A DNA stretch of 64,000 nt, from assembly GCA_022447185.1 (NCBI GenBank), contig JAKVAY010000040.1, positions 36,717-100,716 on the forward strand, read 5' to 3'. Under the pieces are notes generated by a model. It saw only the letters and a program-made list of their open reading frames with translations. It was not told the DNA's origin and made no database searches. A program made the position numbers and the translations under genes. Origin of the DNA: Fuerstiella sp. GTDB taxonomy: Bacteria > Planctomycetota > Planctomycetia > Planctomycetales > Planctomycetaceae. This document shows, one piece after another, positions 45,079 to 54,101 of this stretch (position 1 is its first letter; each line of letters opens with the position of its first letter).

Positions 45079-46500
45079 TCAGTCCCTGGAACGAGATTCA
45101 CTCCGATACTGCAGATCCAGGATCAGGTCCCGAATGTCAGTTGCCTTCACACTGTCCTGTTCCACTGCTCGGTTTGAACACAGGAATACAGCGGAATCTG
45201 AATCCAACTGAGACTCATCCGGAAGTCGGCCATGGCTCCCTTTGACGATTGATGCGTCGAGCCCTGTCAAATCCATGTAATATCGGAATCCCAGACGCTT
45301 TTTAGCCAGTCGGCAAGCAACACGCAGCATTGGCATTCGAATCGCCGGGTCGACGAATAACTCAACGGGGTCATAGCCCGGCTTGCGATGAATATCGACC
45401 GTGCGGGCGTAGTCCGGAGCAAATACGTCGTCGTGCCAGAAGTAATAAGTGAACCAGGAGTCCCGACTGCTCACGGCCACCAGATCACCGCTCCGGGCAT
45501 GGTTCAGCCCGAACTGCCTCTGAGCGTGGCGGTCCAGAACATGTTCGATACCGTGTGTTTTCTCCAGCAAGGCCCGCACCGCAGCAATATCACCTTCACG
45601 CCTGACATAGACGTGTGCGATCTGATGATCGGAGACAGCAAACGCGCGGCAGGCACCGGAATCCAGAGTTTCCCAGCCAAGACTTTCGCGTCGCACCGTC
45701 AGGAATCCCGACTCTCGCAGAATTCGATTAATATGAATCGGATGATTCACATCGCTAATGCCGTACTCAGACAAAACGATCACTTCGGCGTTCAGATCGC
45801 GCGCCGCACCAATTAGTTTCCCGGCTTCATGGTCTACCTTACGAATATCGTCTGCAACAGACGAATCGGTCGGGCCGAGTCTCTGCAGGTTATAGTCCAG
45901 ATGCGGAAGATAACACAGCAGCAGCGATGGCCGTTTCTCCCGCAGAATCTCCAGACTGGCATCGGCGATCCATGCGCTGCTTTTGATGTCGGCAGTTGGC
46001 CCCCAAAAATTAAACAGAGGAAAGGGGCCAAGATGATCCTGAAGTCGATCACGGAGGTCCGCAGGATGGCTGTAGATATCGGGAATTTTTCGACCGTCTG
46101 CAGGATAAGACGGACGTGGGGTAACAGACCAGTCAACAGCCGCATACATATTATACCACCAGAACATTTTAGCGGTGGTATGCTGAGGGTCGCGGTGTCT
46201 GGCCAATTCAAACACCTTTTCTCCCTGAACGAGTGCATTGGACTGCTTCCAGAACTGCACGTCAGCAAGGTCCCGATCGTACCAGCCATTGCCAACAATT
46301 CCGTGCTGTGCCGGCAGGACACCTGTCAACATGGATGCCTGAACACTGCATGTCACAGCTGGGAGAACCGTCAGCATGGGTCGACCGAAACCGGTGTCCA
46401 GCAAAGACCGGATGTTCGGTGTGTTCTCACCAATCATGTCCCAGGTAAGACCCACGACATTGATCACGACCAGGGGATGGGGTGGGGTGGAGGCGGACAT
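45079..46500 (-). CDS. Alkaline-phosphatase-superfamily type I phosphodiesterase/nucleotide pyrophosphatase
   Basis: A 473-residue protein of the nucleotide pyrophosphatase/phosphodiesterase type. VVGLTWDMI supplies a first metal-binding Asp (Asp21). PAVTCSVQASMLTGVLPAQHGI carries the presumed nucleophile Thr50. PHLDYNLQR supplies the next metal-ligand region (Asp/His), SEYGIS the following one, and SHGRLPDESQ a late His block. There is no signal peptide, so it appears cytoplasmic, unlike many relatives. It lies 90 bp downstream of ilvD on the same strand. A similar cytosolic type is found in eboF-like clusters, but the other ebo genes are not here. The substrate (nucleotide sugar, dinucleotide or lipid head group) cannot be read from sequence. 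Confidence 0.82.
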   Translation of the reverse strand: MSASTPPHPLVVINVVGLTWDMIGENTPNIRSLLDTGFGRPMLTVLPAVTCSVQASMLTGVLPAQHGIVGNGWYDRDLADVQFWKQSNALVQGEKVFELARHRDPQHTTAKMFWWYNMYAAVDWSVTPRPSYPADGRKIPDIYSHPADLRDRLQDHLGPFPLFNFWGPTADIKSSAWIADASLEILREKRPSLLLCYLPHLDYNLQRLGPTDSSVADDIRKVDHEAGKLIGAARDLNAEVIVLSEYGISDVNHPIHINRILRESGFLTVRRESLGWETLDSGACRAFAVSDHQIAHVYVRREGDIAAVRALLEKTHGIEHVLDRHAQRQFGLNHARSGDLVAVSSRDSWFTYYFWHDDVFAPDYARTVDIHRKPGYDPVELFVDPAIRMPMLRVACRLAKKRLGFRYYMDLTGLDASIVKGSHGRLPDESQLDSDSAVFLCSNRAVEQDSVKATDIRDLILDLQYRSESRSRD

Positions 46501-46590
46501 GAGTAACAGTCGAGCTCGGATCAGTGTGAGTGTCGAGTCCGCGAAAAACAGCAGCTTCCGCGACAGACGATGAAACCGACTGAGACTCAG

Positions 46591-48270
46591 TCATTCGTCC
46601 GTCACGCAGCCTTCTGAAGCTGATTTCACGTTTTTGATGTATTTGTACAGAGTCCCTCGCGTCGCCTTGAATGGTGGTGCCGTCCACTCCTCTCGTCGCT
46701 TTGCAAGTTCATCATCGGAGATATCAACCGTAATCGCGTTCGATTCCGCATCGATGGTAATTGGATCCCCATTGTTGACTAGTGCAATTGGCCCACCCAC
46801 CTGGGCTTCCGGTGTAATGTGCCCCACAATGAATCCATGTGAGCCACCACTGAATCGACCATCCGTCATGAGCGCCACGTCCGATCCCAGACCAGCTCCC
46901 ATGATGGCTGATGTGGGAGTCAGCATCTCCGGCATTCCGGGGCCCCCCTGAGGCCCCTCATAGCGAATGATGACCACGTCACCTTTTTCAATCTGATTTT
47001 TTTCCAGCCCGATCAGCATGTCTTCTTCCGAATCAAAACAGCGTGCTGTACCGGTAAAACTCAGACCTTCCTTACCAGTGATCTTGGCAACAGCCCCCTG
47101 TGGTGCCAGGTTTCCCCGAAGAATACGCAAGTGTCCTGATTCCTTGATCGGCCTGTCGATCGGCTGAATGATTTCCTGGCCTTCACTCAGACCCGGAAGA
47201 TCTTTCAGGTTCTCAGCCAGCGTGTTTCCGGTAACCGTCAGGCAGGTTCCGTCCAACAGGTCGTGCTCGAGCAGGTACTTCAACACAGCAGGTGTTCCTC
47301 CGACCGTATGCAGATCCTCCATTACGAAGCGACCGCTCGGCTTGAGATCAGCAACAAGCGGGATCCGGTCACTGACTGCCTGAAAATCATCGAGTGAAAG
47401 ATCAACATCGACCGTTCGAGCCATAGCAATCAAATGCAGAACAGCATTCGTTGATCCGCCAAGTGCCATGACGGTAACCATCGCATTTTCAAACGCGGTA
47501 CGTGTCATGATGTCGCGAGGTTTAATATCTTTCTCCAGCAGCACGCGAATAGCAGCACCGGCAGCTCGGCATTCCACCAGCTTCTGAGGGTCTTCTGCGG
47601 GAATCGACGAACTGTAGGGAAGACTCATTCCGAGCGCCTCAATCGCGGAGGCCATCGTGTTCGCTGTGTACATGCCACCACAGGCACCTGCACCCGGGCA
47701 ACTGTTGCGCACGATGTCCTGACGTTCCTCATCCGTGATCGATTTCGCCAGATACTCTCCGTAGGACTGAAAGGCAGAAACGATGTCCAGTTTGTCCCGG
47801 CTGGCATTACAGCCTGCTCGAATCGTGCCACCATAGATCATGATCGACGGTCGGTTGATTCGTCCCATGGCCATAACACAGCCGGGCATATTTTTGTCGC
47901 AGCCGGGCAGTGAGATATTGGCATCATACCACTGGCCTCCCATAACAGTTTCGATGGAGTCCGCAATCAAATCACGTGACTGCAGCGAATATGACATACC
48001 CTCGGTACCCATTGACATCCCGTCACTGACACCAATCGTATTGAATCTCATGCCAACCAGATCAGCCTGCTGAACGCCTTCCCGAACTTTGTCAGCAAGG
48101 TCCAGCAGGTGCATATTACAGCTGTTACCTTCATACCAGACGCTGGCAATGCCCACCTGCGCCTTATTCATGTCTTCTTCGCTCATTCCTGTCGCGTAGA
48201 GCATTGCCTGGGAGGCACCCTGTGAACGTGGTTGTGTGATACGACTGCTGTACCTATTGAGTTGTGCCAT
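46591..48270 (-). CDS. ilvD: Dihydroxy-acid dehydratase
   Basis: A 559-residue enzyme of branched-chain amino acid and pantothenate synthesis: it dehydrates 2,3-dihydroxy-3-methylbutanoate and 2,3-dihydroxy-3-methylpentanoate. Iron-sulfur ligands are the Cys in GNSCNMHL, the Cys residues of GCDKNMPGC, and the Cys in [15 protein letters not shown]; the [10 protein letters not shown] and [15 protein letters not shown] blocks are also diagnostic. Length is typical. The two plus three spacing of Cys fits the 2Fe-2S type rather than 4Fe-4S, which cannot be settled here. Start MAQLNRY has a weak ribosome-binding site. No other ilv or leu gene is adjacent. Confidence 0.96.
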   Translation of the reverse strand: MAQLNRYSSRITQPRSQGASQAMLYATGMSEEDMNKAQVGIASVWYEGNSCNMHLLDLADKVREGVQQADLVGMRFNTIGVSDGMSMGTEGMSYSLQSRDLIADSIETVMGGQWYDANISLPGCDKNMPGCVMAMGRINRPSIMIYGGTIRAGCNASRDKLDIVSAFQSYGEYLAKSITDEERQDIVRNSCPGAGACGGMYTANTMASAIEALGMSLPYSSSIPAEDPQKLVECRAAGAAIRVLLEKDIKPRDIMTRTAFENAMVTVMALGGSTNAVLHLIAMARTVDVDLSLDDFQAVSDRIPLVADLKPSGRFVMEDLHTVGGTPAVLKYLLEHDLLDGTCLTVTGNTLAENLKDLPGLSEGQEIIQPIDRPIKESGHLRILRGNLAPQGAVAKITGKEGLSFTGTARCFDSEEDMLIGLEKNQIEKGDVVIIRYEGPQGGPGMPEMLTPTSAIMGAGLGSDVALMTDGRFSGGSHGFIVGHITPEAQVGGPIALVNNGDPITIDAESNAITVDISDDELAKRREEWTAPPFKATRGTLYKYIKNVKSASEGCVTDE

Positions 48271-48425
48271 GACATTGATTTCCAGGGAATACTTTGTAAC
48301 TGACTCAACGTATCAACGCCGAGCCGCAGGAATATAGCAAGCAACGTTGGACCGCTCGACCACGCGACCCGAATTCATTCGAAGCGGACTTGAATCGTCC
48401 CCTGAACAGGGTTTCAGTCTGATTC

Positions 48426-49637
48426 CTATTGTCCGCTCGATCGACTTCCTCCCGGTGATCCGCTGATTTCTGCATCCCGGGGAAGCGGACGGGCCGCTAC
48501 GCGCAGTCCCAGACTGTGTCCGAATTCTCTGAGCCTCCCGAAATGCACGAAATCGTCCGGGTAGAGCCATATTGTCATTAGTGAATCCAGATCAGCAGCC
48601 TCCAGAATCTGGCGATACCGAGAGCCAAATTCGATGGCTTCTTCCACCGGTTCAGCTTCGAGGGAATCAACCGGCGTGACCGTCCAGCGTGAAACGGCGA
48701 CACGAAACATCGAAGAAACACCATTCAGACGTTCCAACGGTGATGGTGTGTGCCGCTCGACCGCATACTTCATGATGTAGCCTTCCTCCGGGCCACAGAC
48801 TCCTTCATATCGACCGAAGCGCCGGATCACTTCAAATCGATTCGGCACCTGTCGTTTTAAACGTTCCAGCAATGGCTCAAGCGGAACCCACGAAATTTGC
48901 CCCTCGCTTAATCGAAAATGCAGTTCCTGTTTGTTGTCCGTGCGTACGACCGGCGACAGACGGTGTTCCAGTCGATTCGTATCGGAAGCCTGTTCTGCCT
49001 GCTGATGTTCGATAAGTTCCTTTAGCTTCTGCGTCTGTAATGTGATCTGCCGGAGTTGCAAATCCGCGGATTCCTGCCTCGCAAAAGCTGTTTTAGTTGC
49101 GTTAAGAATTGCATGATATTTTTTCTTTTCGAGCTCAGATCGATCTCGCAATCCGGTAATGATGCGGCGCAGTTCCGCGGTCTCATCTTTGAGCGACGTC
49201 AGGACAGTGTCTGACCGCATCACCTCCTGTTGATTCGATGAGATTTTCTCAGTGAGTTGCGCCGACTTCTGCAGAAGTCGGCTTTCTTCGGCCGCCAGTT
49301 CTTCCGTTTGGAGCTGCAAACCGGAAAGTTGGTCCCGTAAGTCACCCACCTGTGCTACGTGTCGGCCCGTTTCGTTGCGCAGTTGCTCCAGACAATCGTG
49401 AGTCAGTGCAGCAGACTTTATGTATCTGCCGACTCCAAAAGGACGTAGCAAGGTTGATTCTAAATTCGATGCGGCATGAGTTTCTCGTGTGAGAATCGGC
49501 TCAGTCAACGGCTGACGCGCAACTTTTACTCCCGCGATCACAATCAAAATGATCAGAATCCCCACAATATTAGCAATGATGTCCAAAAACGAGTCAGAAC
49601 CGAATTCCGGATCTTCGCCTGTATTTCGTTGATTCAT
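48426..49637 (-). CDS. ExbD/MotB-like membrane protein with coiled coil (stator partner with membrane Asp)
   Basis: A 403-residue protein, third gene of the stator operon. A single membrane helix at about 16-36 begins SDSFLDIIANIVGILIILIV, with Asp19 at the position where ExbD, TolR and MotB carry their essential proton-carrying Asp. A long coiled coil follows (about 85-225), then a globular part (ISWVPLEPLLERLKRQVPNRFEV). The architecture is short cytosolic start, one helix, and periplasmic domain. Its start overlaps the stop of the 783-residue gene by ATGA, so the two are translationally coupled. It is not a standard ExbD (about 140 residues) and has no OmpA peptidoglycan-binding domain. 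Its role is inferred from context with the ExbB/MotA-like gene. Confidence 0.7.
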   Translation of the reverse strand: MNQRNTGEDPEFGSDSFLDIIANIVGILIILIVIAGVKVARQPLTEPILTRETHAASNLESTLLRPFGVGRYIKSAALTHDCLEQLRNETGRHVAQVGDLRDQLSGLQLQTEELAAEESRLLQKSAQLTEKISSNQQEVMRSDTVLTSLKDETAELRRIITGLRDRSELEKKKYHAILNATKTAFARQESADLQLRQITLQTQKLKELIEHQQAEQASDTNRLEHRLSPVVRTDNKQELHFRLSEGQISWVPLEPLLERLKRQVPNRFEVIRRFGRYEGVCGPEEGYIMKYAVERHTPSPLERLNGVSSMFRVAVSRWTVTPVDSLEAEPVEEAIEFGSRYRQILEAADLDSLMTIWLYPDDFVHFGRLREFGHSLGLRVAARPLPRDAEISGSPGGSRSSGQ

Positions 49638-51985
49638 GGCAGGTCCCCCTCGTCGGAGACCAAGGATACCGAACGTTGCACTGCAGATTTGGTAACTGAC
49701 TCGTAACCTGCATCGCGACTGGTCACAAATGGATCCATAGTCACAATCGACGAGACAGGGATCTTCAACCTGTGCAGACCAGCCGCCAGCTGCAGATACA
49801 AAGTGTGAGCCCCGGGGCTGACCACAAACTTCGCGGCAGGAACGGTTATTTCGGCCAGCGGATGCGGATTCTCCCGGCTGATTTTAAATAGTTGTTTGGA
49901 CAGCTCATTGGTGATGCGACGGATGGCCTGTCCGTGAAGTGCAACAGACTGTTGACCAGCAATCGTGAAATGCTGTGGATCAAGATAAATGGTTATTTGT
50001 TTATAGGTGGTCAGACCACTGGCGATTCCACTGCTCGGGTTGCCGCCGGCTGCGTCCGATGACGCATGTCGTCCAGCCATCGGAATGGGTGATGGAATTG
50101 CCGCGTCTGTTGAAGTTTCATTCGAGCGGTACGTCTGCCCATCCGGAACAGAACGAGCAGCTTGAGTCTCTCCCGAAGCAGGATTCCCACTGGTCCGGTC
50201 GATGGACGAAGTTTCCGTGAGTGGCTGCATCACGGCCCAAAATTCGTCAACATCGGAATCGGCAGATAAGGATGTATTCAGTGGCTCGTCTGGTACGTAT
50301 GTGTCGGCACTGGCTGCGCCCCCCGACGGTTCTATATTCCGAGTCGATCGCGAATTCAGTGAGTTGAATGAGGAAAACCCTGATTCAGAATCAGTTCCTG
50401 GATTTACTGTCTGTTGTTTCTCGCGTGCAGCGAGTGCCTGTGCGAGCGCCCCTTCAACGTGAATTTGCGCCTCCGCGACAGACGGGATGGACCTCCAGAC
50501 TTCTGTCGGAACATTTCCAGCATTTGAAAAGTCGGCTGATGGAGACGCAGCATCGTCCGATCTCGACCCTGGAAAGTTCGAAGAACCAAAACTTTCATGA
50601 CGGTCGGAACCATCCTGTTCAGGACGTACCGATTCCGCGTAACGTTCGAAAGCGTTCTTCACAGCATCGTCCGATCTCGACCCAGGGAAGTTCGAAGAGC
50701 CAAAACTCTCGTGACGGTCGGGACGATCCTGTTCAGGACGTGCCGATTCTGCGTAACTTTCGACAGAGTTCTTTGCTGAATCGTCCAGGTCCGCATCGCC
50801 AAACGGCTCACCAAAATACCGGCGGCGTCTGTTCACTGCGTTGTTATTCAAATAAGGGGACGGACCATGAGGATTGCTGCGCCGGGGGTCCCGCAATGCC
50901 GCAATTCGCTGTCGAACCGATGAAGTTGTTTCAGACTGTTGATTACGCCGCTGGAGTGAGTCCTGAACAGCAATCCTCAGCGCCTCGGCTTCTCCTCTGA
51001 CAGGCTGCGCTGCTGCAATGACGGTGTTCTCTTCGAGCAGTTCGTAGCCGAAATGAATGTGGGATTCCTTGAATATTCGCTGGGCAACATAAAACTCCAG
51101 CGTGCCGCTGGGCCTCACCAGCAGCAGGACATACGGTCGTGAGACTGATGATTCAGTGGAACGCTCGCGGTGAACGGCCAGCACACCGGACAACAAGGGA
51201 TTTTGAGTCGGTGACGCACCTTTCATGTCGCTTCGTTGAATTCGGACCTGCGTCGCCGGAAACAGGAATTCACTGCCAGTAACGTCAACAACGATTGGCA
51301 TCCTGGCAGTACCTGCCGCGTTACTGAAATCAATGAACGTCGCTGTCGTCCGGGGACCAGCCACCTGGTCCTGCCAGGTCGCACTCAGGTCTCGGAGTGT
51401 CCGAAGTGCCGAGTGTCGCTGGTCGACAAGTTGCTTCGCTGCATTCGCCAGCGATTCTGCGGCCGACCGTTCGACCTCCGATTCCTCGATCGACTGACGG
51501 ACGACTGTCAACTCATCGTCCAGATTGAGCCTCTCATTACGAAGATCAGCCAGCTGACGAGTCAATGAGGTTTTGTCTGACAACAATCTGTCGTTGTTTT
51601 GATGTTCCGCTTCCAAATCACGGTGCAGGTCAGCCACATCCTGGGTATGCCGACTGACTCGCTCCAACAATGTGGAATAATGTCGCTTACGAACTTCGAG
51701 ATTTCGTTCATATTCAGAACTCTGCTGCCGGACGAACGACAGTTCAACGCACGCCGCCATTGATTCCATGACTGTTGCGGCAGAATCGCTCACACTTGCA
51801 CTATCGGATACGAGTGCATCGTCAACCGAATCTGAAACAACCATCTCTACGTGCGTAGCCTGCTGCTTCTGCCGTATTCGCCGCGTTGTGACGAGCAACA
51901 GCAGAATCAATGCGCCCATCGTGCAGACAAGGACTGCCAGAAAAGGAAACAGCGAAATCGTTTTTTCGTTGCGACGTCTTGCCAT
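49634..51985 (-). CDS. Membrane protein with coiled coil and repeats, second stator partner lacking the membrane Asp
   Basis: A 783-residue protein, middle gene of the stator operon. One membrane helix lies at about 12-34 (ISLFPFLAVLVCTMGALILLLL), which has no Asp, unlike the partner at 48426. A coiled coil covers about 75-200. A low-complexity central part (about 375-640) includes a duplicated 38-residue unit with RPDRHESFGSSNFPGSRSDD. A globular C-terminus follows (about 675-760: YKQITIYLDPQHFTIAGQQS, then ISRENPHPLAEITVPAAKFVVSPG). The gene starts after a 141-bp gap from the ExbB-like gene and overlaps the next gene. No family was recognised by eye. It may be the second member of an ExbD-type pair or a structural linker. 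Confidence 0.65.
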   Translation of the reverse strand: MARRRNEKTISLFPFLAVLVCTMGALILLLLVTTRRIRQKQQATHVEMVVSDSVDDALVSDSASVSDSAATVMESMAACVELSFVRQQSSEYERNLEVRKRHYSTLLERVSRHTQDVADLHRDLEAEHQNNDRLLSDKTSLTRQLADLRNERLNLDDELTVVRQSIEESEVERSAAESLANAAKQLVDQRHSALRTLRDLSATWQDQVAGPRTTATFIDFSNAAGTARMPIVVDVTGSEFLFPATQVRIQRSDMKGASPTQNPLLSGVLAVHRERSTESSVSRPYVLLLVRPSGTLEFYVAQRIFKESHIHFGYELLEENTVIAAAQPVRGEAEALRIAVQDSLQRRNQQSETTSSVRQRIAALRDPRRSNPHGPSPYLNNNAVNRRRRYFGEPFGDADLDDSAKNSVESYAESARPEQDRPDRHESFGSSNFPGSRSDDAVKNAFERYAESVRPEQDGSDRHESFGSSNFPGSRSDDAASPSADFSNAGNVPTEVWRSIPSVAEAQIHVEGALAQALAAREKQQTVNPGTDSESGFSSFNSLNSRSTRNIEPSGGAASADTYVPDEPLNTSLSADSDVDEFWAVMQPLTETSSIDRTSGNPASGETQAARSVPDGQTYRSNETSTDAAIPSPIPMAGRHASSDAAGGNPSSGIASGLTTYKQITIYLDPQHFTIAGQQSVALHGQAIRRITNELSKQLFKISRENPHPLAEITVPAAKFVVSPGAHTLYLQLAAGLHRLKIPVSSIVTMDPFVTSRDAGYESVTKSAVQRSVSLVSDEGDLP
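50548..50775. repeat. 114-bp tandem duplication in the 783-residue gene
   Basis: A unit beginning CAGCATCGTCCGATCTCGAC starts at 50548 and again at 50662, 114 bp apart, an exact multiple of three. The two copies differ at scattered positions, mostly in wobble places, and the second decays at its right end. In the protein this gives two 38-residue units in the low-complexity region. Length in frame and accumulated changes suggest slip-strand duplication kept by selection for the reading frame. Confidence 0.8.
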
Positions 51986-52126
51986 CTTGTGCTGTCACCA
52001 CCTTCAACACACTTTAGCCAGTCAGATAGCCACTGGATCTCAGTCTGGGCTCGGCCCTCCCGAATTGCCTGTGACATCATCAGTTGTGCCTGACTGACGC
52101 CACAGCGCATCACGGTGTCGCTGCAG

Positions 52127-53377
52127 TCAGGCAGCGGTTCGGTGCGACGTTTTTGTCGTCAACAGATTGACTGCAGCTGACAAGCTGGAAACAGCCTGTT
52201 CGAGTGCGTCCACGGTCCGGACAGCCTGCAGATTGTCGTTCAACTGCTTCTGCAGGCCCGCCAGTCGCTCTTCTGACTGATTCATTTTCAATAATGTGCG
52301 ACCAAGTTGATGAATTGCCTCAGTTTGTTCCGCCGCAGATGTGGAACTGACCAGCATCGCCTGCTGCCAGTGATCAACGCGTTCCGCAAAATTATGAATA
52401 CTCTCTGTCATTGTTTTCGCATACTCTGCCGCACTGTCTTCCATCATCTTATCCAGACTGGATCGTGCTGCGGTCGCCGCCATACGGTGAGAATCCAGCG
52501 TGAGATCCACGTCGACCTGCAGTCTCTCTGAAAGCAGCTCAAAGTGTTGGCTGAGAGTACCGGTCCACGCCGATTGAAGCGCTTCACACTGACGATTCCA
52601 GTCATCAGGATCAGGAAGAACATTCGAATGTCCGGACTGTTGCGAAGCGAAACGCGGTAAAATGTGGTTAATACCCAGCCGCTCAACTGTGTTCAGTACG
52701 TTCTGTTCGCTTCGTTCCGTTGCAAATGCGGCGAACACAAGTACTATCGACATTCCCAGTGCCAGCGCGGTCGTATCGAATGCGGCTTCCAGTCCACCAA
52801 CAACCTCGGGCAGCGACGAATCCAGTTGCTCCGGCGTGAGATTGGCAATGGCAATCGTGATCCCCATTACGGTTCCCAGAAATCCCAAAATGGGAATTGC
52901 CCATGTGATGGTGCGAATCAGCGCATAGCTCTGATGCAGACGATCTGCCGCCAGTTCCGCCAGATAGCGCAAGTGCTGTTCGAGTCCTGCATCGCCGGAT
53001 CCGGTGACATACTGCACGGCATCACGCAGCCGTTCAGTAATCGAAGTCTTCTGAAACCAGCCTGGTTGAGTTTCATAGCAATCCCGCAATACAGCGCTGG
53101 TCCCCGTACTCCAGTCAGATACAGATTCTTCAACAATTCGAATTGCAGATCTTTCTGCTCGCAGGCGCAAAAGACGATGGAACAGGACAGCTGTCCCGCA
53201 GAAGAACAGTGCTGTACTCAGAACCTCAATCGGATGGCTGCAAAAGTAGCGTCGAACGAACGGCTGGATCCCTGGTAAAAAAGGGACTGTTGAATAGAAC
53301 ACCCCTGTCAAAAGCAAACCAAGGATGTACACCCTGCCTGGCGTTCGATGAGACACTGTGACCGGCATTTCCTGCAC
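52127..53377 (-). CDS. MotA/TolQ/ExbB proton-channel family protein with long C-terminal tail
   Basis: A 416-residue stator-type channel, first gene of the operon. Start is a GTG at 53377 with AGGGG eight bases ahead; an ATG at 53368 is an alternative. Membrane helices lie at about 16-36 and 52-70; the signature pair is at about 156-180 (TWAIPILGFLGTVMGITIAIANL) and 196-220 (GLEAAFDTTALALGMSIVLVFAAFATE), as in ExbB/TolQ/MotA. A cytosolic tail of about 190 residues is helical (SLDKMMEDSAAEYAKTM to SSLSAAVNLL), longer than ExbB and closer to ZorA in design. It probably uses ion flow across the inner membrane to drive its two partners. No ZorC, ZorD or ZorE is in the window. Confidence 0.88.
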   Translation of the reverse strand: MQEMPVTVSHRTPGRVYILGLLLTGVFYSTVPFLPGIQPFVRRYFCSHPIEVLSTALFFCGTAVLFHRLLRLRAERSAIRIVEESVSDWSTGTSAVLRDCYETQPGWFQKTSITERLRDAVQYVTGSGDAGLEQHLRYLAELAADRLHQSYALIRTITWAIPILGFLGTVMGITIAIANLTPEQLDSSLPEVVGGLEAAFDTTALALGMSIVLVFAAFATERSEQNVLNTVERLGINHILPRFASQQSGHSNVLPDPDDWNRQCEALQSAWTGTLSQHFELLSERLQVDVDLTLDSHRMAATAARSSLDKMMEDSAAEYAKTMTESIHNFAERVDHWQQAMLVSSTSAAEQTEAIHQLGRTLLKMNQSEERLAGLQKQLNDNLQAVRTVDALEQAVSSLSAAVNLLTTKTSHRTAA

Positions 53378-54101
53378 GTCAAATCCCCTCAGTCCGGGGA
53401 CAATGAGTCTGGTATACAGGTAGAATCGCTCTGGACCGGTTGATTACGCCGGACGACAGGCCGTCGACGCAGATCCAGCCGTTGCGACAATTCACGCAGC
53501 TGATCGGGCGACTGGTACCCCGAAACCGGACACCCACTGCGAAAACAAACAGGCTCAACCACCAATTTATCGGCACAATCCGAAAAACCGGTTGAATCTA
53601 TTAAGGATGAAACCGTTGAGTCCCGGACTGACAGATACGACTGCCATTGCAGATCCGAACCAAACAACCCACCTGTCGATACGGACAATAGCCACAGATC
53701 GGTCAGCAGATCTCTGAACTGCTGACAGTCAAAATCTTTTGTTGTTCACAGGATTTTGAAAAGCCAACGCTTCCCGCCAACGAAAACCATTGAATCGCTC
53801 TCGTTGTAAACCTGCCACTCTGTGTACGACAAACGACAAGTGACTAATTCGCAACTCAGAAAAAGCACAAGTCGCGAGGGTTAAAGCGGGATTCCTTATA
53901 ATGACGTCGCAAAGTATAATTAAATCATTGTCTCCTCAGGTCCTCGTACTCAGTTGCGTCACCAATGCAACGCAGAGGTATTCCAATCAAATCCGCTCGT
54001 ATCGTTGAGTCTCACATCGCTGAAGCATGCTTCCACACTGAGTTCAAAATCCGTGAGTGACACACCGATTGCGACACAATCGAAAATGAAATTCACAACA
54101 A
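53378..54101. other. Divergent region between stator operon and SH3-TPR gene
   Basis: About 720 bp; its left part overlaps the possible small gene at 53389-53688. TATAAT sequences occur at 53897-53902 and 53915-53920 on the plus strand, 180-200 bp before the TPR gene, but without a clear -35 match. Nothing else is recognised. Confidence 0.4.
53389..53688 (-). CDS. Possible small protein upstream of the stator operon
   Basis: A 99-residue frame on the same strand ends 11 bp before the GTG of the ExbB-like gene, whose AGGGG ribosome-binding site lies directly after this stop, a layout that favours translational coupling. The start is a TTG and no strong ribosome-binding site is seen. The product has four Cys residues spread over the N-terminal half and a basic C-terminal half (RLDLRRRPVVRRNQ). 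No domain is recognised. It may be a chance frame. Confidence 0.3.
   Translation of the reverse strand: MSVSTGGLFGSDLQWQSYLSVRDSTVSSLIDSTGFSDCADKLVVEPVCFRSGCPVSGYQSPDQLRELSQRLDLRRRPVVRRNQPVQSDSTCIPDSLSPD

Noticed and set aside
44770-45177. 135-codon plus-strand frame in the gap between the CitG-like and phosphodiesterase genes
   Set aside because: Its right part lies antisense to the conserved phosphodiesterase coding region, and its composition shows no protein-like features.
45079-46500. Member of an ebo gene cluster (eboF)
   Set aside because: None of the other ebo genes is in the window; only the general phosphodiesterase fold can be supported.
48426-53377. Full Zorya defence system
   Set aside because: The channel protein has a ZorA-like tail, but the partners lack an OmpA-type domain, and no ZorC, ZorD or ZorE gene is present.
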